Shown: one piece after another, positions 17,398 to 26,519 of the stretch
Position numbering within the stretch: position 1 is the first letter of the stretch
Layout of the letters: each line of letters starts with the position of its first letter
DNA from: Massilia sp. R2A-15
GTDB taxonomy: Bacteria; Pseudomonadota; Gammaproteobacteria; Burkholderiales; Burkholderiaceae_D
Reading direction: 5' to 3'
Length of the DNA: 64,000 nucleotides
NCBI RefSeq assembly: GCF_030704305.1
Contig: NZ_CP131935.1
Span: forward strand, 3,906,001-3,970,000
Notes under the pieces: generated by a model
What the model was told of the DNA's origin: nothing
Seen by the model: only the letters and a program-made list of their open reading frames with translations
Database searches by the model: none
Position numbers and translations under genes: made by a program

Positions 17398-19404
17398 ATG
17401 CCCATTCGCCGCCGCCTCGCTTGTCAGTTGCTCCTCGCATTCGCCGGCGCGTTCGCCGCCCTTCCCGCCATGGCCGCCGACACAGCCGCGGCCGCGCCGG
17501 TGCCGATCGAACGCTTCTTCAACAACCCGACGTTTTCCGCCGCGCAGCTGTCGCCGAACGGGCGTTTCCTCGCCGTGCGCGTCTCCCGCAAGAACAACCG
17601 CGATGCGCTGGCGGTGATCGACCTGGGCGACAAGAGCGTCAAGCTGGTTGGCGGCTTCACCGACGCCGACATCGGGCACTTCCAGTGGGTCAACGACGAG
17701 CGTCTGGTGTTCGACGTGACGGAGAACGACCTGGCGCAGGGCGACGTCGAACGCGGCGCCGGCCTCTACGCGGCCAATCGCGACGGCAGCGAGTTCCGCC
17801 AGCTGGTCGATCGCAGCACGTCGATGATCAGCGAGCACACGATCACCAAGCTGCTGCCGTTCAATACCCACCTCCTTGGCGGCGCGTCGCGTGCAGGTTC
17901 CCCGGCGGTCTACGTCACCAGCCCTGAACTGGTCGAGCTCGGCGAAATCGGCTCCGTGGACCTGCTGCGCCTCGACACCAAAACCGGTCGCTCCACCACC
18001 GTGCAGCGCCCCGCCCATGCGACCCACTGGATGCTCGACGCCAAGGGCGAGCCGCGTATCGTCAGCACGCACGACAAGGACAAGGGCGCGATGTACTATC
18101 GCGACCCGGCGACGGACAACTGGCGCAAGCTGCTCGATTACAACGAGTTCGTCGGCAACAAGGGCGCGATGAACCCGGTCGGTTTCGCGCCCGACGGCAC
18201 CTTGTACGTATCCGCGCAACCGGGCCGCGACAAGCGTGCCTTGTACCGCTTCGACCTGGCTGCCGGCAAGCCCGACGCCGAACCGCTGGTCGAGCTGGCC
18301 GATTACGACTTCTCGGGCCAACTGGTGATGAGCGACAGCAAGCTGCTGGGCGTGCACATCCTGAGCGATGCGCGCTCGACGGTCTGGTTCGACGCCGGCA
18401 TGAAGGCGGTCCAGCAGCGCATCGACGCCCTGCTGCCGCGCACCGTGAACCTGGTGTCGGTTGCGCCCCGCGCCGAAACCCCGTGGGTACTGGTGCAATC
18501 GTATTCGGATGTGCAGCCAAAATTCTGGAATCTGTTCAATACGGAGACGGGCAAGCTCGACAAGGTCGGCTCGAGCTACGACGGCATCGACCCGGCGCGC
18601 ATGGCGACCCAGGACGCGGTGCGCTACAAGGCGCGCGACGGCCTGGTCATTCCCGCATGGCTGACGCTGCCGAAGGACAAGCGCAAGAACCTGCCGCTGG
18701 TGGTGCTGGTGCACGGCGGGCCTTATCTGCGCGGCGGCGAATGGGGCTGGCATTCGGACGGCCAGTTCCTGGCCTCGCGCGGCTACGCGGTGATCGAACC
18801 CGAATACCGCGGCAGCACCGGCTTCGGCAGCAAGCACTATCACGCCGGCTGGAAGCAATGGGGCCTGAAGATGCAGGACGACATCGCCGACGCCGCCAAA
18901 TGGGCGATCGCCGAGGGCATCGCCGATCCGAAGCGCATCTGCATTGCCGGCGCCAGCTACGGCGGCTACGCCACCCTGATGGGCCTGGTCAACGATCCAG
19001 GCCTCTACAAGTGCGGGATCGACTGGGTCGGCGTCACCGATATCGGCTTGCTGGCCAACGGCCACTGGAGCGCCCAGTCGGACATGACGAACGATTACCG
19101 CAAGTACGGCATGCCGACGCTGGTCGGCGACCTGGTCAAGGACGCCGACCAGCTGAAGCAGACCTCGCCGCTGGTGCAGGCCGCGCGCATCACCCAGCCG
19201 CTGCTGCTGGCCTACGGCGGCGCCGACATGCGCGTGCCGATCTACCACGGCCGCAAGTTCTACGATGCGGTCAAGGCCACCAACCCGAACGTCGAGATGG
19301 TGGTGTACGAGGAAGAGGGCCACGGCTGGGCGCTGCCGAAGAACCGCATCGACTTCTGGGGCCGCGTCGAGAAATTCCTGGAAAAACATATCGGCAAGCC
19401 ATAA
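17398..19404 (+). CDS. S9 family prolyl oligopeptidase-type peptidase, copy 1
   Basis: 668 residues. A signal peptide (MPIRRRLACQLLLAFAGAFA, cut near AMAA/DTA) sends it to the periplasm or outside. A seven-bladed propeller-like region (~40-400) is followed by an alpha/beta-hydrolase domain with the triad S520 (GASYGGYA), D610 (YGGADMRVP) and H642 (EEEGHGW). Such enzymes cleave short peptides, often dipeptidyl or acylaminoacyl. The ATG at 17398 gives the signal peptide; the frame is open upstream only because the relic copy lost its stop. It is nearly the same, by eye about nine residues in ten, as the gene 51 bp downstream. Confidence 0.93.
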   Translation: MPIRRRLACQLLLAFAGAFAALPAMAADTAAAAPVPIERFFNNPTFSAAQLSPNGRFLAVRVSRKNNRDALAVIDLGDKSVKLVGGFTDADIGHFQWVNDERLVFDVTENDLAQGDVERGAGLYAANRDGSEFRQLVDRSTSMISEHTITKLLPFNTHLLGGASRAGSPAVYVTSPELVELGEIGSVDLLRLDTKTGRSTTVQRPAHATHWMLDAKGEPRIVSTHDKDKGAMYYRDPATDNWRKLLDYNEFVGNKGAMNPVGFAPDGTLYVSAQPGRDKRALYRFDLAAGKPDAEPLVELADYDFSGQLVMSDSKLLGVHILSDARSTVWFDAGMKAVQQRIDALLPRTVNLVSVAPRAETPWVLVQSYSDVQPKFWNLFNTETGKLDKVGSSYDGIDPARMATQDAVRYKARDGLVIPAWLTLPKDKRKNLPLVVLVHGGPYLRGGEWGWHSDGQFLASRGYAVIEPEYRGSTGFGSKHYHAGWKQWGLKMQDDIADAAKWAIAEGIADPKRICIAGASYGGYATLMGLVNDPGLYKCGIDWVGVTDIGLLANGHWSAQSDMTNDYRKYGMPTLVGDLVKDADQLKQTSPLVQAARITQPLLLAYGGADMRVPIYHGRKFYDAVKATNPNVEMVVYEEEGHGWALPKNRIDFWGRVEKFLEKHIGKP

Positions 19405-19455
19405 AACAGCTGCCGCCGCTTCGCATCTTCAACTTCAACTTCAACCGAAACCACC

Positions 19456-21459
19456 ATGCCCGTTCGCCGCTTCAGTAGTCACCTGCTTCTCGCCTTCGCC
19501 GGCGCCCTCGCCGCCCTTCCCGGCATTGCCGCCGACACCGCCTCAGCCGCGCCGGTGCCGATCGAACGCTTCTTCAACAACCCGACGTTTTCCGGCGCGC
19601 TGCTGTCGCCCAACGGACGTTTCCTCGCCGCCCGCGTCGCCCGCAAGAACAGCCGCGATGCGCTGGCGGTGATCGATCTGGGCGACAAGAGCGTCAAGCT
19701 GGTTGGCGGCTTCAGCGACGCCGACATCGGGCACTTCCAGTGGGTCAACGACGATCGGCTGGTGTTCGACGTGACGGAGAAGGACCTGGCCCAGGGCGAA
19801 ATCGAGCGGGGCGCCGGCCTGTACGCGGTCAACCGCGACGGCAGCGAATTCCGCCAACTGGTCGAACGCAGCAAGTCGTCGTTCAGCGAGCACAAGATCA
19901 CCAAGCTGCTGCCGTTCAACACCCACCTCCTTGGCGGCAGGCCCAGCGCCGGTTCGTCGTCGATCTACGTCACCAGTCCTGAACTGGTCGAGCGGGGCGA
20001 GATCAGTTCGGTGGACCTGCTGCGTCTCGACACCAAAACCGGTCGCTCCACAACCGTGCAGCGGCCCGCCCACGCGAACCACTGGGTGCTCGACGCCAAG
20101 GGCGAACCGCGCATCGTCAGCACGCACGACAAGGACAAGGGCGCGATGTACTATCGCGACGCGGCGACGGACAACTGGCGCAAGCTGCTCGATTACAACG
20201 ACTTCCTGGGCGATCACGGCGCGATGAACCCGGTCGGTTTCGCGCCGGACGGCACCTTGTACGTGTCCGCGACTGCAGGCCGCGACAAGCGCGCCCTGTA
20301 CCGCTTCGATCTGGCGACCGGCAAGCGCGACGCCGAACCATTGGTCGAGCTGGCCGATTACGACTTCTCGGGCCAGCTGGTGATGAGCGACAGCAAGCTG
20401 CTGGGCGTGCGCATCCTGAGCGATGCACGCTCGACGGTCTGGTTCGACGCCGGCATGAAGGCGGTGCAGCAACGCATCGACGCCCTGCTGCCGCACACCG
20501 TCAACCTGGTGTCGGTGGCGCCGCACGCCGAAACCCCGTGGGTGCTGGTGCAATCGTATTCGGATGTGCAGCCAAATTTCTGGAACCTGTTCAACACCGA
20601 AACGGGCAAGCTCGACAAGGTCGGCTCAAGCTATGAGGGCGTCGAGCCGGCGCGCATGGCGACCCAGGACGCGGTGCGCTACAAGGCGCGCGACGGCCTG
20701 GTCATCCCCGCATGGCTGACGCTGCCGAAGGACAAGCGCAAGAACCTGCCGCTGGTGGTGCTGGTGCACGGCGGACCGTACGTGCGCGGCGGCGAATGGG
20801 GCTGGCATCCAAGCGTCCAGTTCCTGGCCTCGCGCGGCTATGCGGTGATCGAACCGGAATACCGCGGCAGCACCGGCTTCGGCAGCAAGCACTATCAAGC
20901 CGGCTGGAAGCAATGGGGCCTGAAGATGCAGGACGACATCGCCGACGCCGCCAAGTGGGCGATCGCCGAGGGCATCGCCGATCCGAAGCGCATCTGCATC
21001 GCCGGCGCCAGCTACGGCGGCTACGCCACCCTGATGGGCCTGGTCAACGATCCGGACCTCTACAAGTGCGGCATCGACTGGGTCGGCGTGACCGACATCG
21101 GCCTGCTGGCGACCGGCCACTGGAGCGCCCAGACGGACGTCTCGGACGATTACCGCAAGTACGGCATGCCGACGCTGGTGGGCGACCTGGTCAAGGATGC
21201 CGAACAGCTGCAGAAGACCTCGCCGCTGGTGCAGGCTGCGCGCATCACCCAGCCGCTGCTGCTGGCCTACGGCGGCGCCGACCTGCGCGTGCCGATCTAC
21301 CACGGCCGCAAGTTCTACGACGCGGTCAAGGCCACCAACCCGAACGTCGAGATGGTGGTGTACGAGGAAGAGGGCCACGGTTGGACGCTGCCGAAGAACC
21401 GCATCGACTTCTGGAGCCGCGTCGAGAAATTCCTGGAAAAGAATATCGGCAAGCCGTAA
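19456..21459 (+). CDS. S9 family prolyl oligopeptidase-type peptidase, copy 2
   Basis: 667 residues, a tandem duplicate of the preceding gene. Signal peptide MPVRRFSSHLLLAFAGALAA; triad S519, D609, H641, all intact. Differences between the copies are scattered, many at exposed propeller positions (for example FTDADIG/FSDADIG, ANGHWSAQSDMTND/ATGHWSAQTDVSDD), so both appear to be under constraint. The 5' leaders share a CTTCAACTTCAACC-type sequence, showing that the duplicated unit included the leader. Substrate unknown. Confidence 0.93.
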   Translation: MPVRRFSSHLLLAFAGALAALPGIAADTASAAPVPIERFFNNPTFSGALLSPNGRFLAARVARKNSRDALAVIDLGDKSVKLVGGFSDADIGHFQWVNDDRLVFDVTEKDLAQGEIERGAGLYAVNRDGSEFRQLVERSKSSFSEHKITKLLPFNTHLLGGRPSAGSSSIYVTSPELVERGEISSVDLLRLDTKTGRSTTVQRPAHANHWVLDAKGEPRIVSTHDKDKGAMYYRDAATDNWRKLLDYNDFLGDHGAMNPVGFAPDGTLYVSATAGRDKRALYRFDLATGKRDAEPLVELADYDFSGQLVMSDSKLLGVRILSDARSTVWFDAGMKAVQQRIDALLPHTVNLVSVAPHAETPWVLVQSYSDVQPNFWNLFNTETGKLDKVGSSYEGVEPARMATQDAVRYKARDGLVIPAWLTLPKDKRKNLPLVVLVHGGPYVRGGEWGWHPSVQFLASRGYAVIEPEYRGSTGFGSKHYQAGWKQWGLKMQDDIADAAKWAIAEGIADPKRICIAGASYGGYATLMGLVNDPDLYKCGIDWVGVTDIGLLATGHWSAQTDVSDDYRKYGMPTLVGDLVKDAEQLQKTSPLVQAARITQPLLLAYGGADLRVPIYHGRKFYDAVKATNPNVEMVVYEEEGHGWTLPKNRIDFWSRVEKFLEKNIGKP

Positions 21460-21529
21460 GGAAGGCCAGGGCCGCGGCCGCGCGATTTTGAGGTAAGCTG
21501 GCTTGTTCGCCAACTTCGGGGAGTCGCGC

Positions 21530-22744
21530 ATGCCATCTGGAAAAATTCTGGTCGCCCAGGGAGGCGGTCCGACCGCCGTGATCAACCAGTCGCTGGTGGG
21601 CGTGGTGCTCGAAGCGCGCCGCTTCCCGCAGGTGACGCGGGTGTACGGCGCGCTGCACGGCGTGCGCGGCATCGTGGACGAAGAGTTCGTCGACCTGACC
21701 CAGGAAACCGCGGCCAATCTCGAACTGGTCGCGGCCACGCCGTCGTCGGCGCTCGGCTCGACCCGCGACAAGCCGGACATCGCCTATTGCCAGAAGATTT
21801 TCGAGGTGCTGCGCGCGCACGAGATCGAGCACTTCTTCTACATCGGCGGCAACGACTCGTCCGACACGGTGCGCATCGTCAGCATGGAAGCGCAAAAGGC
21901 CGGCTACCCGCTGCGCTGCATCCACATTCCCAAGACCATCGACAACGACCTGGTCGGCAACGACCACACGCCCGGCTTCCCGTCGGCCGCGCGCTTCGTC
22001 GCCCAGGCCTTCTCCGGCGCCAATCTCGACAACGCCTCGCTGCCGGGCGTGTACGTCGGCGTCGTGATGGGGCGCCACGCCGGCTTCCTGACCGCGGCCG
22101 CCGCGCTGGGCCGCAAGTTCCCCGGCGACGGCCCGCACCTGATCTACCTGCCCGAGCGCACCTTCGTGCTCGAGCAGTTCCTGGCCGACGTCAAGGCCGC
22201 CTACGCTCAGCACGGGCGCTGCGTGATCGCGGTGTCGGAAGGCATCCACGATGCGTCCGGCGAAGCGATCGCCAGCCTGCTGGCCAAGGAAGTCGAGCGC
22301 GACGCGCACGGCAACGTGCAGCTGTCGGGCACCGGCGCGCTGGCCGACCTGCTGTGCGACGAGATCAAGGCCAAGCTGGGCATCAAGCGGGTGCGCGGCG
22401 ACACCTTCGGTTACCTGCAGCGCTCGTTCATCGGCTGCGTGTCCGACGTCGACCAGCGCGAGGCGCGCGAAGTGGGCGAGAAAGCGGTGCAGTACGCGAT
22501 GTGGGGCGAGCGCGACGGCTCGGTGGCGATCCGGCGCTGCGGCGACTACGCCGCTACGTATGAGCTGGTGGCGCTGGAATCGGTGGCCGGCAAGACGCGC
22601 GTGATGGAGGACGAACTGATCAACGCCAGCGGCACCGACGTGACCGAGGCGTTCGTGCGCTACCTGCGGCCGCTGCTGGGATCGGGCATGCCCGATGCGC
22701 ACCGCCTGCGCGCCGCGCCCGTGGCGAAAATCCTTCGCCAGTAA
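21530..22744 (+). CDS. 6-phosphofructokinase, probably pyrophosphate-dependent
   Basis: 404 residues of the PfkA superfamily. The phosphoryl-donor loop reads GGNDS (106-110), and the substrate loop PKTIDND (134-140). The Lys of PKTIDND and the Asp in the donor loop are the usual marks of pyrophosphate-using enzymes; ATP-users have GGDGS and GTIDND. It interconverts fructose 6-phosphate and fructose 1,6-bisphosphate in glycolysis and is reversible if PPi-dependent. GGGGAG lies 7 nt before the ATG at 21530. Donor specificity is inferred from the motifs only. Confidence 0.9.
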   Translation: MPSGKILVAQGGGPTAVINQSLVGVVLEARRFPQVTRVYGALHGVRGIVDEEFVDLTQETAANLELVAATPSSALGSTRDKPDIAYCQKIFEVLRAHEIEHFFYIGGNDSSDTVRIVSMEAQKAGYPLRCIHIPKTIDNDLVGNDHTPGFPSAARFVAQAFSGANLDNASLPGVYVGVVMGRHAGFLTAAAALGRKFPGDGPHLIYLPERTFVLEQFLADVKAAYAQHGRCVIAVSEGIHDASGEAIASLLAKEVERDAHGNVQLSGTGALADLLCDEIKAKLGIKRVRGDTFGYLQRSFIGCVSDVDQREAREVGEKAVQYAMWGERDGSVAIRRCGDYAATYELVALESVAGKTRVMEDELINASGTDVTEAFVRYLRPLLGSGMPDAHRLRAAPVAKILRQ

Positions 22745-22750
22745 ATAAAA

Positions 22751-22778
22751 TGGGGTCAGGTCCATGGGACCCGACCCC
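22751..22778. repeat. Family A palindromic repeat
   Basis: TGGGGTCAGGTCC-ATG-GGACCCGACCCC, between the convergent phosphofructokinase and small secreted-protein genes. It could fold as a bidirectional terminator. Confidence 0.8.
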
Positions 22779-22799
22779 GTCACTCCAAAATCGCGATGA

Positions 22800-23222
22800 T
22801 CAGTTGACGGCCAGCGTGACCGTCACCATCGGCGATGCAGATGCGTTCATTTCGGCGGGATAGGTCAGCACCACCTGGTCGCCGAAGGCCTGCGGCACGT
22901 ATTGCACGGTCAGGTTCTGCGCCGGCGCGATATACCGGTCGCCGCCAACAGCCACCAGTTCGGTCACGCCGCGCTGGCCCAGCTCCGCATACAGCCGGTT
23001 CTGCTGGCCGGTGATCTTGAACGTCGCGCCGTTGTCCAGCTTGTAGACGCCCTTGAGCTCGTCCCTTTCCATGGGCTGCGTCTTGTACACGGGCATGGCG
23101 GCCTGCACCTGGATTTCGGACATGGCCGGCGTGGTTTGTTGCGGCTCTTGCGGTGCGGCGAAAGCGGAAGCCTGGGTCAGCGCAAAAGCGAGGGGAAGTA
23201 GAGTGAGGGTTCGCATGATCAT
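22800..23222 (-). CDS. Small secreted protein of unknown function
   Basis: 140 residues. A signal peptide (MIMRTLTLLPLAFALTQASA, cleaved near AFAA/PQ) precedes a ~115-residue beta-rich domain with LKGVYKLDNGATFKITGQQN and MVTVTLAVN. I do not recognise the family. Starts at 23222 or 23216 (ATGATCATG) are both possible; GAG lies 6 nt before the first. The long open frame upstream has no supporting start. The 320 bp upstream contain inverted repeats but no gene. Confidence 0.75.
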   Translation of the reverse strand: MIMRTLTLLPLAFALTQASAFAAPQEPQQTTPAMSEIQVQAAMPVYKTQPMERDELKGVYKLDNGATFKITGQQNRLYAELGQRGVTELVAVGGDRYIAPAQNLTVQYVPQAFGDQVVLTYPAEMNASASPMVTVTLAVN

Positions 23223-23489
23223 TCCAATCTCGTCTGGTCGATAGGAAGCATGCCTGGTGAACGGATTCGTTCGCGCGGCGATGCTCAAAAGTGTGTCGCC
23301 GGAAGTGTGAGAACGCTGACGACAATTTGAGTCTAGCGAGGGCAGGCGCACCCGCAAGCAGCAACGCGCCAACATGACGAATCAGTCTCTGGAACGGCCT
23401 TGTGCGAACTTGTGGAAATGTCACGGAATCGTGAAGTGCGATCGCAATTATGTATCGCATGCTTCACAATGTATGCATATGCATGGACG
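23223..23489. other. Intergenic region with two inverted repeats
   Basis: No gene. GTGAAGTGCGAT (23431-23442) can pair with ATCGCA-TG-CTTCAC (23454-23467), and a perfect 12-bp palindrome ATGCATATGCAT follows at 23473-23484. Neither has a U-run, so these look more like protein-binding or mRNA-leader structures than terminators. Confidence 0.5.
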
Positions 23490-23524
23490 AAAAAAAGGGG
23501 CAGGTCCCGCAGGAACCGACCCCC
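23490..23524 (-). terminator. Terminator of purM built from a family A repeat
   Basis: On the minus strand GGGGTCGGTTCC-TGC-GGGACCTGCCCC forms a hairpin followed by seven T. It begins 20 bp past the purM stop. The arms match the family A repeat with compensating changes, so a repeat copy appears to serve as the terminator. Confidence 0.8.
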
Positions 23525-23544
23525 GATGCGTTCGGCGCCGCTGC

Positions 23545-24588
23545 TTAGTTGACGATGGTCTGGTGCTCGTCGCCCGCGCGCGCGCGGATGACGCCGATGC
23601 GCGAGACGGTCTCGCCGGCCGCCTGCAGCTGGGCCATCGCCGCGTCCGCCTGCTCGGCCGACACGATCACGATCATGCCGATGCCGCAGTTGAACACGCG
23701 GTGCATCTCGGCGTCGGCCACGCCGCCGTGCTGCTGCAGCCACTGGAACAGCGGCGGCATGATCCATGCCTTCGAATCGAGCACGGCCGTCAAGTGCGGC
23801 TGCAGCACGCGCGGCACATTCTCCACCAAGCCGCCGCCGGTGATGTGCACCATGCCCTTGACGTCCATCGTCTCCATCAGCGCCAGCAGCGGCTTGACGT
23901 AGATGCGGGTCGGCTCCATCAGCACGTCGGACAGCTTGCGGCCGTGGAAGTCCGCTTCCAGGTCCGGCTTGGCCACTTCGATGATCTTGCGCACCAGCGA
24001 GTAACCGTTCGAGTGCACGCCCGACGAGGCCAGGCCCAGCACGACGTCGCCGGCGGCGATCGTGGTGCCGTCGATGATCTTCGATTTTTCCACCGCGCCG
24101 ACGGCGAAGCCGGCCAGGTCGTATTCGCCGTCCGGATACATGCTCGGCATCTCGGCGGTCTCGCCGCCGATCAGCGCGCAGCCGGCCTGCTCGCAGCCCT
24201 TGGCGATGCCGCCGACCACCGCGGTCGCGGTCGCCACGTCGAGCTTGCCGCAGGCGAAGTAGTCGAGGAAGAACAGCGGCTCGGCGCCCTGCACCAGGAT
24301 GTCGTTCACGCTCATCGCCACCAGGTCGATGCCGACCGTGTCGTGGCGATTCAGCTCGAACGCCAGCTTGAGCTTGGTGCCCACGCCGTCGGTGCCGGAC
24401 ACCAGCACCGGCTCCTTGTACTTCTTGCTGATCTCGAACAGGGCGCCGAATCCGCCGATGCCTTTCAGGACGCCTTCGCGCATGGTGCGCTTGGCAAGCG
24501 GTTTGATCGCTTCGACCAGGGCGTCGCCCGCATCGATATCGACCCCGGCATCGCGGTAGGAAAGTGACACATTTGAAGGTTGGTTCAT
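23545..24588 (-). CDS. purM: Phosphoribosylformylglycinamidine cyclo-ligase (AIR synthetase)
   Basis: 347 residues, fifth step of purine synthesis: ATP-dependent ring closure of FGAM to AIR. Hallmarks are [17 protein letters not shown] at the N-terminus, the ATP-binding [36 protein letters not shown], and [11 protein letters not shown]. The ATG at 24588 agrees with the family start; the frame extends 45 codons upstream without family similarity. It is divergent from the AI-2E family permease. Confidence 0.97.
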   Translation of the reverse strand: MNQPSNVSLSYRDAGVDIDAGDALVEAIKPLAKRTMREGVLKGIGGFGALFEISKKYKEPVLVSGTDGVGTKLKLAFELNRHDTVGIDLVAMSVNDILVQGAEPLFFLDYFACGKLDVATATAVVGGIAKGCEQAGCALIGGETAEMPSMYPDGEYDLAGFAVGAVEKSKIIDGTTIAAGDVVLGLASSGVHSNGYSLVRKIIEVAKPDLEADFHGRKLSDVLMEPTRIYVKPLLALMETMDVKGMVHITGGGLVENVPRVLQPHLTAVLDSKAWIMPPLFQWLQQHGGVADAEMHRVFNCGIGMIVIVSAEQADAAMAQLQAAGETVSRIGVIRARAGDEHQTIVN

Positions 24589-24716
24589 GGTGTATTTGGC
24601 AGCGGAGGCGGTAAAATAGAAGGCGGCGGAAACAATTGCGGCAGCAACTGAATAATCCGCTATTTTATCAAAACGCCTCCTTCCCGGCCCATTTAACCGA
24701 ATCCCAACGCCCATAC

Positions 24717-25799
24717 ATGCCATTTCCCTTCACGCCAGAACAGAAGCAAACCGCGTTTTGGCTGGGTCTGTGGCTGGCGTTCGTCGTGCTGCTGTATGCG
24801 CTGGGGCCGGTGCTCACGCCCTTCATCGCCGCCGCGATCCTGGCGTATGCGCTCAACGGCGGCGTCGATTACCTGTCCAGCCGGCGCATCGGCCGCTATC
24901 CGCTGCCGCGCGCGCTGGCCGTCGTGCTGGTGATGCTGCTGTTCCTGTCCGGCGTTTCCGCGCTGGTGCTGATCGTGGTGCCGGTGCTGCAGACCGAGGT
25001 GCCTCTGCTGATGGCGCAAATCCCGGCCTTCCTGGTCAAGCTCGACCAGGTGCTCACGCCGAAGCTGAACGCCATGGGCATCAAGGTCACGCTCGACGGC
25101 AGCGGCATCCGCGCCCTGCTCAGCCAGCAGTTCGCCAGCGGCGGCGACGAAATCTGGACCACCGTGCTGTCGTCGGCGCGCATCGGCGGCACCCGCGTGC
25201 TGGGCTGGATCGCCACCCTGATCCTGATCCCGGTGGTGCTGTTCTACCTGCTGCTCGACTGGCACAAGATGCTTGCCACCATCAGCGGCGCCGTGCCGCG
25301 CCGCTGGGTGGTGCAGACCGTGGGCATGGCGCAGGAAGTGAACGTGCTGCTGGCCCAGTACCTGCGCGGCCAGCTCCTGGTGATGCTGGTGCTGGCGGCC
25401 TACTACTCGATCGGCCTGTCGATCGCCGGCTTCGACGTCGCCCTGCCGGTCGGCATCCTGACCGGCCTGCTGGTGTTCATCCCATATTTGGGTTTCGGCC
25501 TGGGCCTGATGCTGGCGCTGATCGCCGCGGTGCTGCAGTTCCCCGGCTGGAGCGGCCTGATCTCGGTGGCCGTGATCTACGGCGCCGGCCAAGTCATCGA
25601 AGGCTTTTTCCTCACGCCGCGGCTGGTCGGCGAGCGCATCGGCCTGAATCCGCTGGCGGTGATCTTCGCCCTGCTCGCCTTCGGCCAGTTGTTCGGTTTC
25701 GTCGGCGTACTGCTCGCTTTGCCGGCCTCGGCGGTGCTGATGGTGGCGTTTCGCCACCTGCGCCACCACTACTTGCGCAGCAGCTTCTATAATGCGTGA
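24717..25799 (+). CDS. AI-2E family transporter (PerM-like permease)
   Basis: 360 residues with about eight hydrophobic segments and the family's central hydrophilic section ([20 protein letters not shown]). The conserved C-terminal part has [31 protein letters not shown] and [18 protein letters not shown]. Members export autoinducer-2 or act as Na/H antiporters; the substrate cannot be told. It precedes hda here, and this permease/hda neighbourhood is common in betaproteobacteria. The ATG at 24717 was chosen for the family N-terminus. Confidence 0.9.
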   Translation: MPFPFTPEQKQTAFWLGLWLAFVVLLYALGPVLTPFIAAAILAYALNGGVDYLSSRRIGRYPLPRALAVVLVMLLFLSGVSALVLIVVPVLQTEVPLLMAQIPAFLVKLDQVLTPKLNAMGIKVTLDGSGIRALLSQQFASGGDEIWTTVLSSARIGGTRVLGWIATLILIPVVLFYLLLDWHKMLATISGAVPRRWVVQTVGMAQEVNVLLAQYLRGQLLVMLVLAAYYSIGLSIAGFDVALPVGILTGLLVFIPYLGFGLGLMLALIAAVLQFPGWSGLISVAVIYGAGQVIEGFFLTPRLVGERIGLNPLAVIFALLAFGQLFGFVGVLLALPASAVLMVAFRHLRHHYLRSSFYNA

Positions 25800-25835
25800 T
25801 GTATACACAGAATTACGACGTATGAGACGAACGCC

Positions 25836-26519
25836 ATGAAACAGCTGGTGCTCGATTTAGGCGCAGACCAGGCGCAAAGCCTCGATTCCTTCGAGGTAGG
25901 ACAAAATGCCGAACTGGCGCACCTGATGCACCAGTTCGCGGGACGCAGCTCGCGTGAACACTTCGCCTACCTGTGGGGCGAAGCGGCGGCCGGCAAGACC
26001 CACCTGCTGCACGCGCTGGCCGCCACGCCGGCCTCGCGCTACATCGGCGCCGGCGCGCCGGAGTCGGCGTTCGCCTATTCGCCCGACATCAGCCTGTACC
26101 TGCTCGACGACTGCGCCAAGCTGTCGCCGCAGGCGCAGATCGAAGCGTTCGCCCTGTTCAACCAGATCCGCGAGAACGGCGCCTACATGGTCTCCACCGG
26201 CCCGGTGCCGCCGGCTGTGCTGCCGGTGCGCGAGGACCTGCGCACGCGCATGGGCTGGGGCCTGGTGTACCAGATCCACGGCCTGTCCGACGAAGAGAAG
26301 ATCGCCGCGCTGACCCATGCGGCCGACGCCCGCGGACTGACCCTGTCGGCCAGCGTGTTACCCTACCTGCTGTCCCATTTTCGGCGCGACATGCGCTCCC
26401 TGTCGACGATGCTAGACGCCCTCGACCAGTATTCCCTCGAAACCCAGCGTCCCGTCACGCTGCCGCTGCTGCGCGACCTGCTGCAGCAGGCCAACCGCGA
26501 AGAGGACGACGAAGCATGA
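25836..26519 (+). CDS. hda: DnaA regulatory inactivator Hda
   Basis: 227-residue DnaA-like AAA+ protein that, with the beta clamp, drives hydrolysis of DnaA-bound ATP and so prevents re-initiation. The clamp-binding motif QLVLDL is at 3-8. A degenerate Walker A (WGEAAAGKTHLLHA) is near 47-60, and LLDDCAKL is the Walker B-like strand. A TATAAT hexamer at 25788-25793, just inside the preceding gene's end, is a likely -10 for this operon. Its stop overlaps the start of the next gene (ATGA). Confidence 0.92.
   Translation: MKQLVLDLGADQAQSLDSFEVGQNAELAHLMHQFAGRSSREHFAYLWGEAAAGKTHLLHALAATPASRYIGAGAPESAFAYSPDISLYLLDDCAKLSPQAQIEAFALFNQIRENGAYMVSTGPVPPAVLPVREDLRTRMGWGLVYQIHGLSDEEKIAALTHAADARGLTLSASVLPYLLSHFRRDMRSLSTMLDALDQYSLETQRPVTLPLLRDLLQQANREEDDEA

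Noticed and set aside
15724..19404. 1226-codon open frame suggesting a giant protein or a fusion
   Set aside because: The first part is an out-of-frame reading of the symporter; the frame stays open because the peptidase relic lost its stop. The real peptidase starts at 17398 with a signal peptide.
24588..24716. Riboswitch in the purM/permease gap
   Set aside because: No conserved purine-riboswitch-like stems or terminator are visible; the gap is short and divergent.
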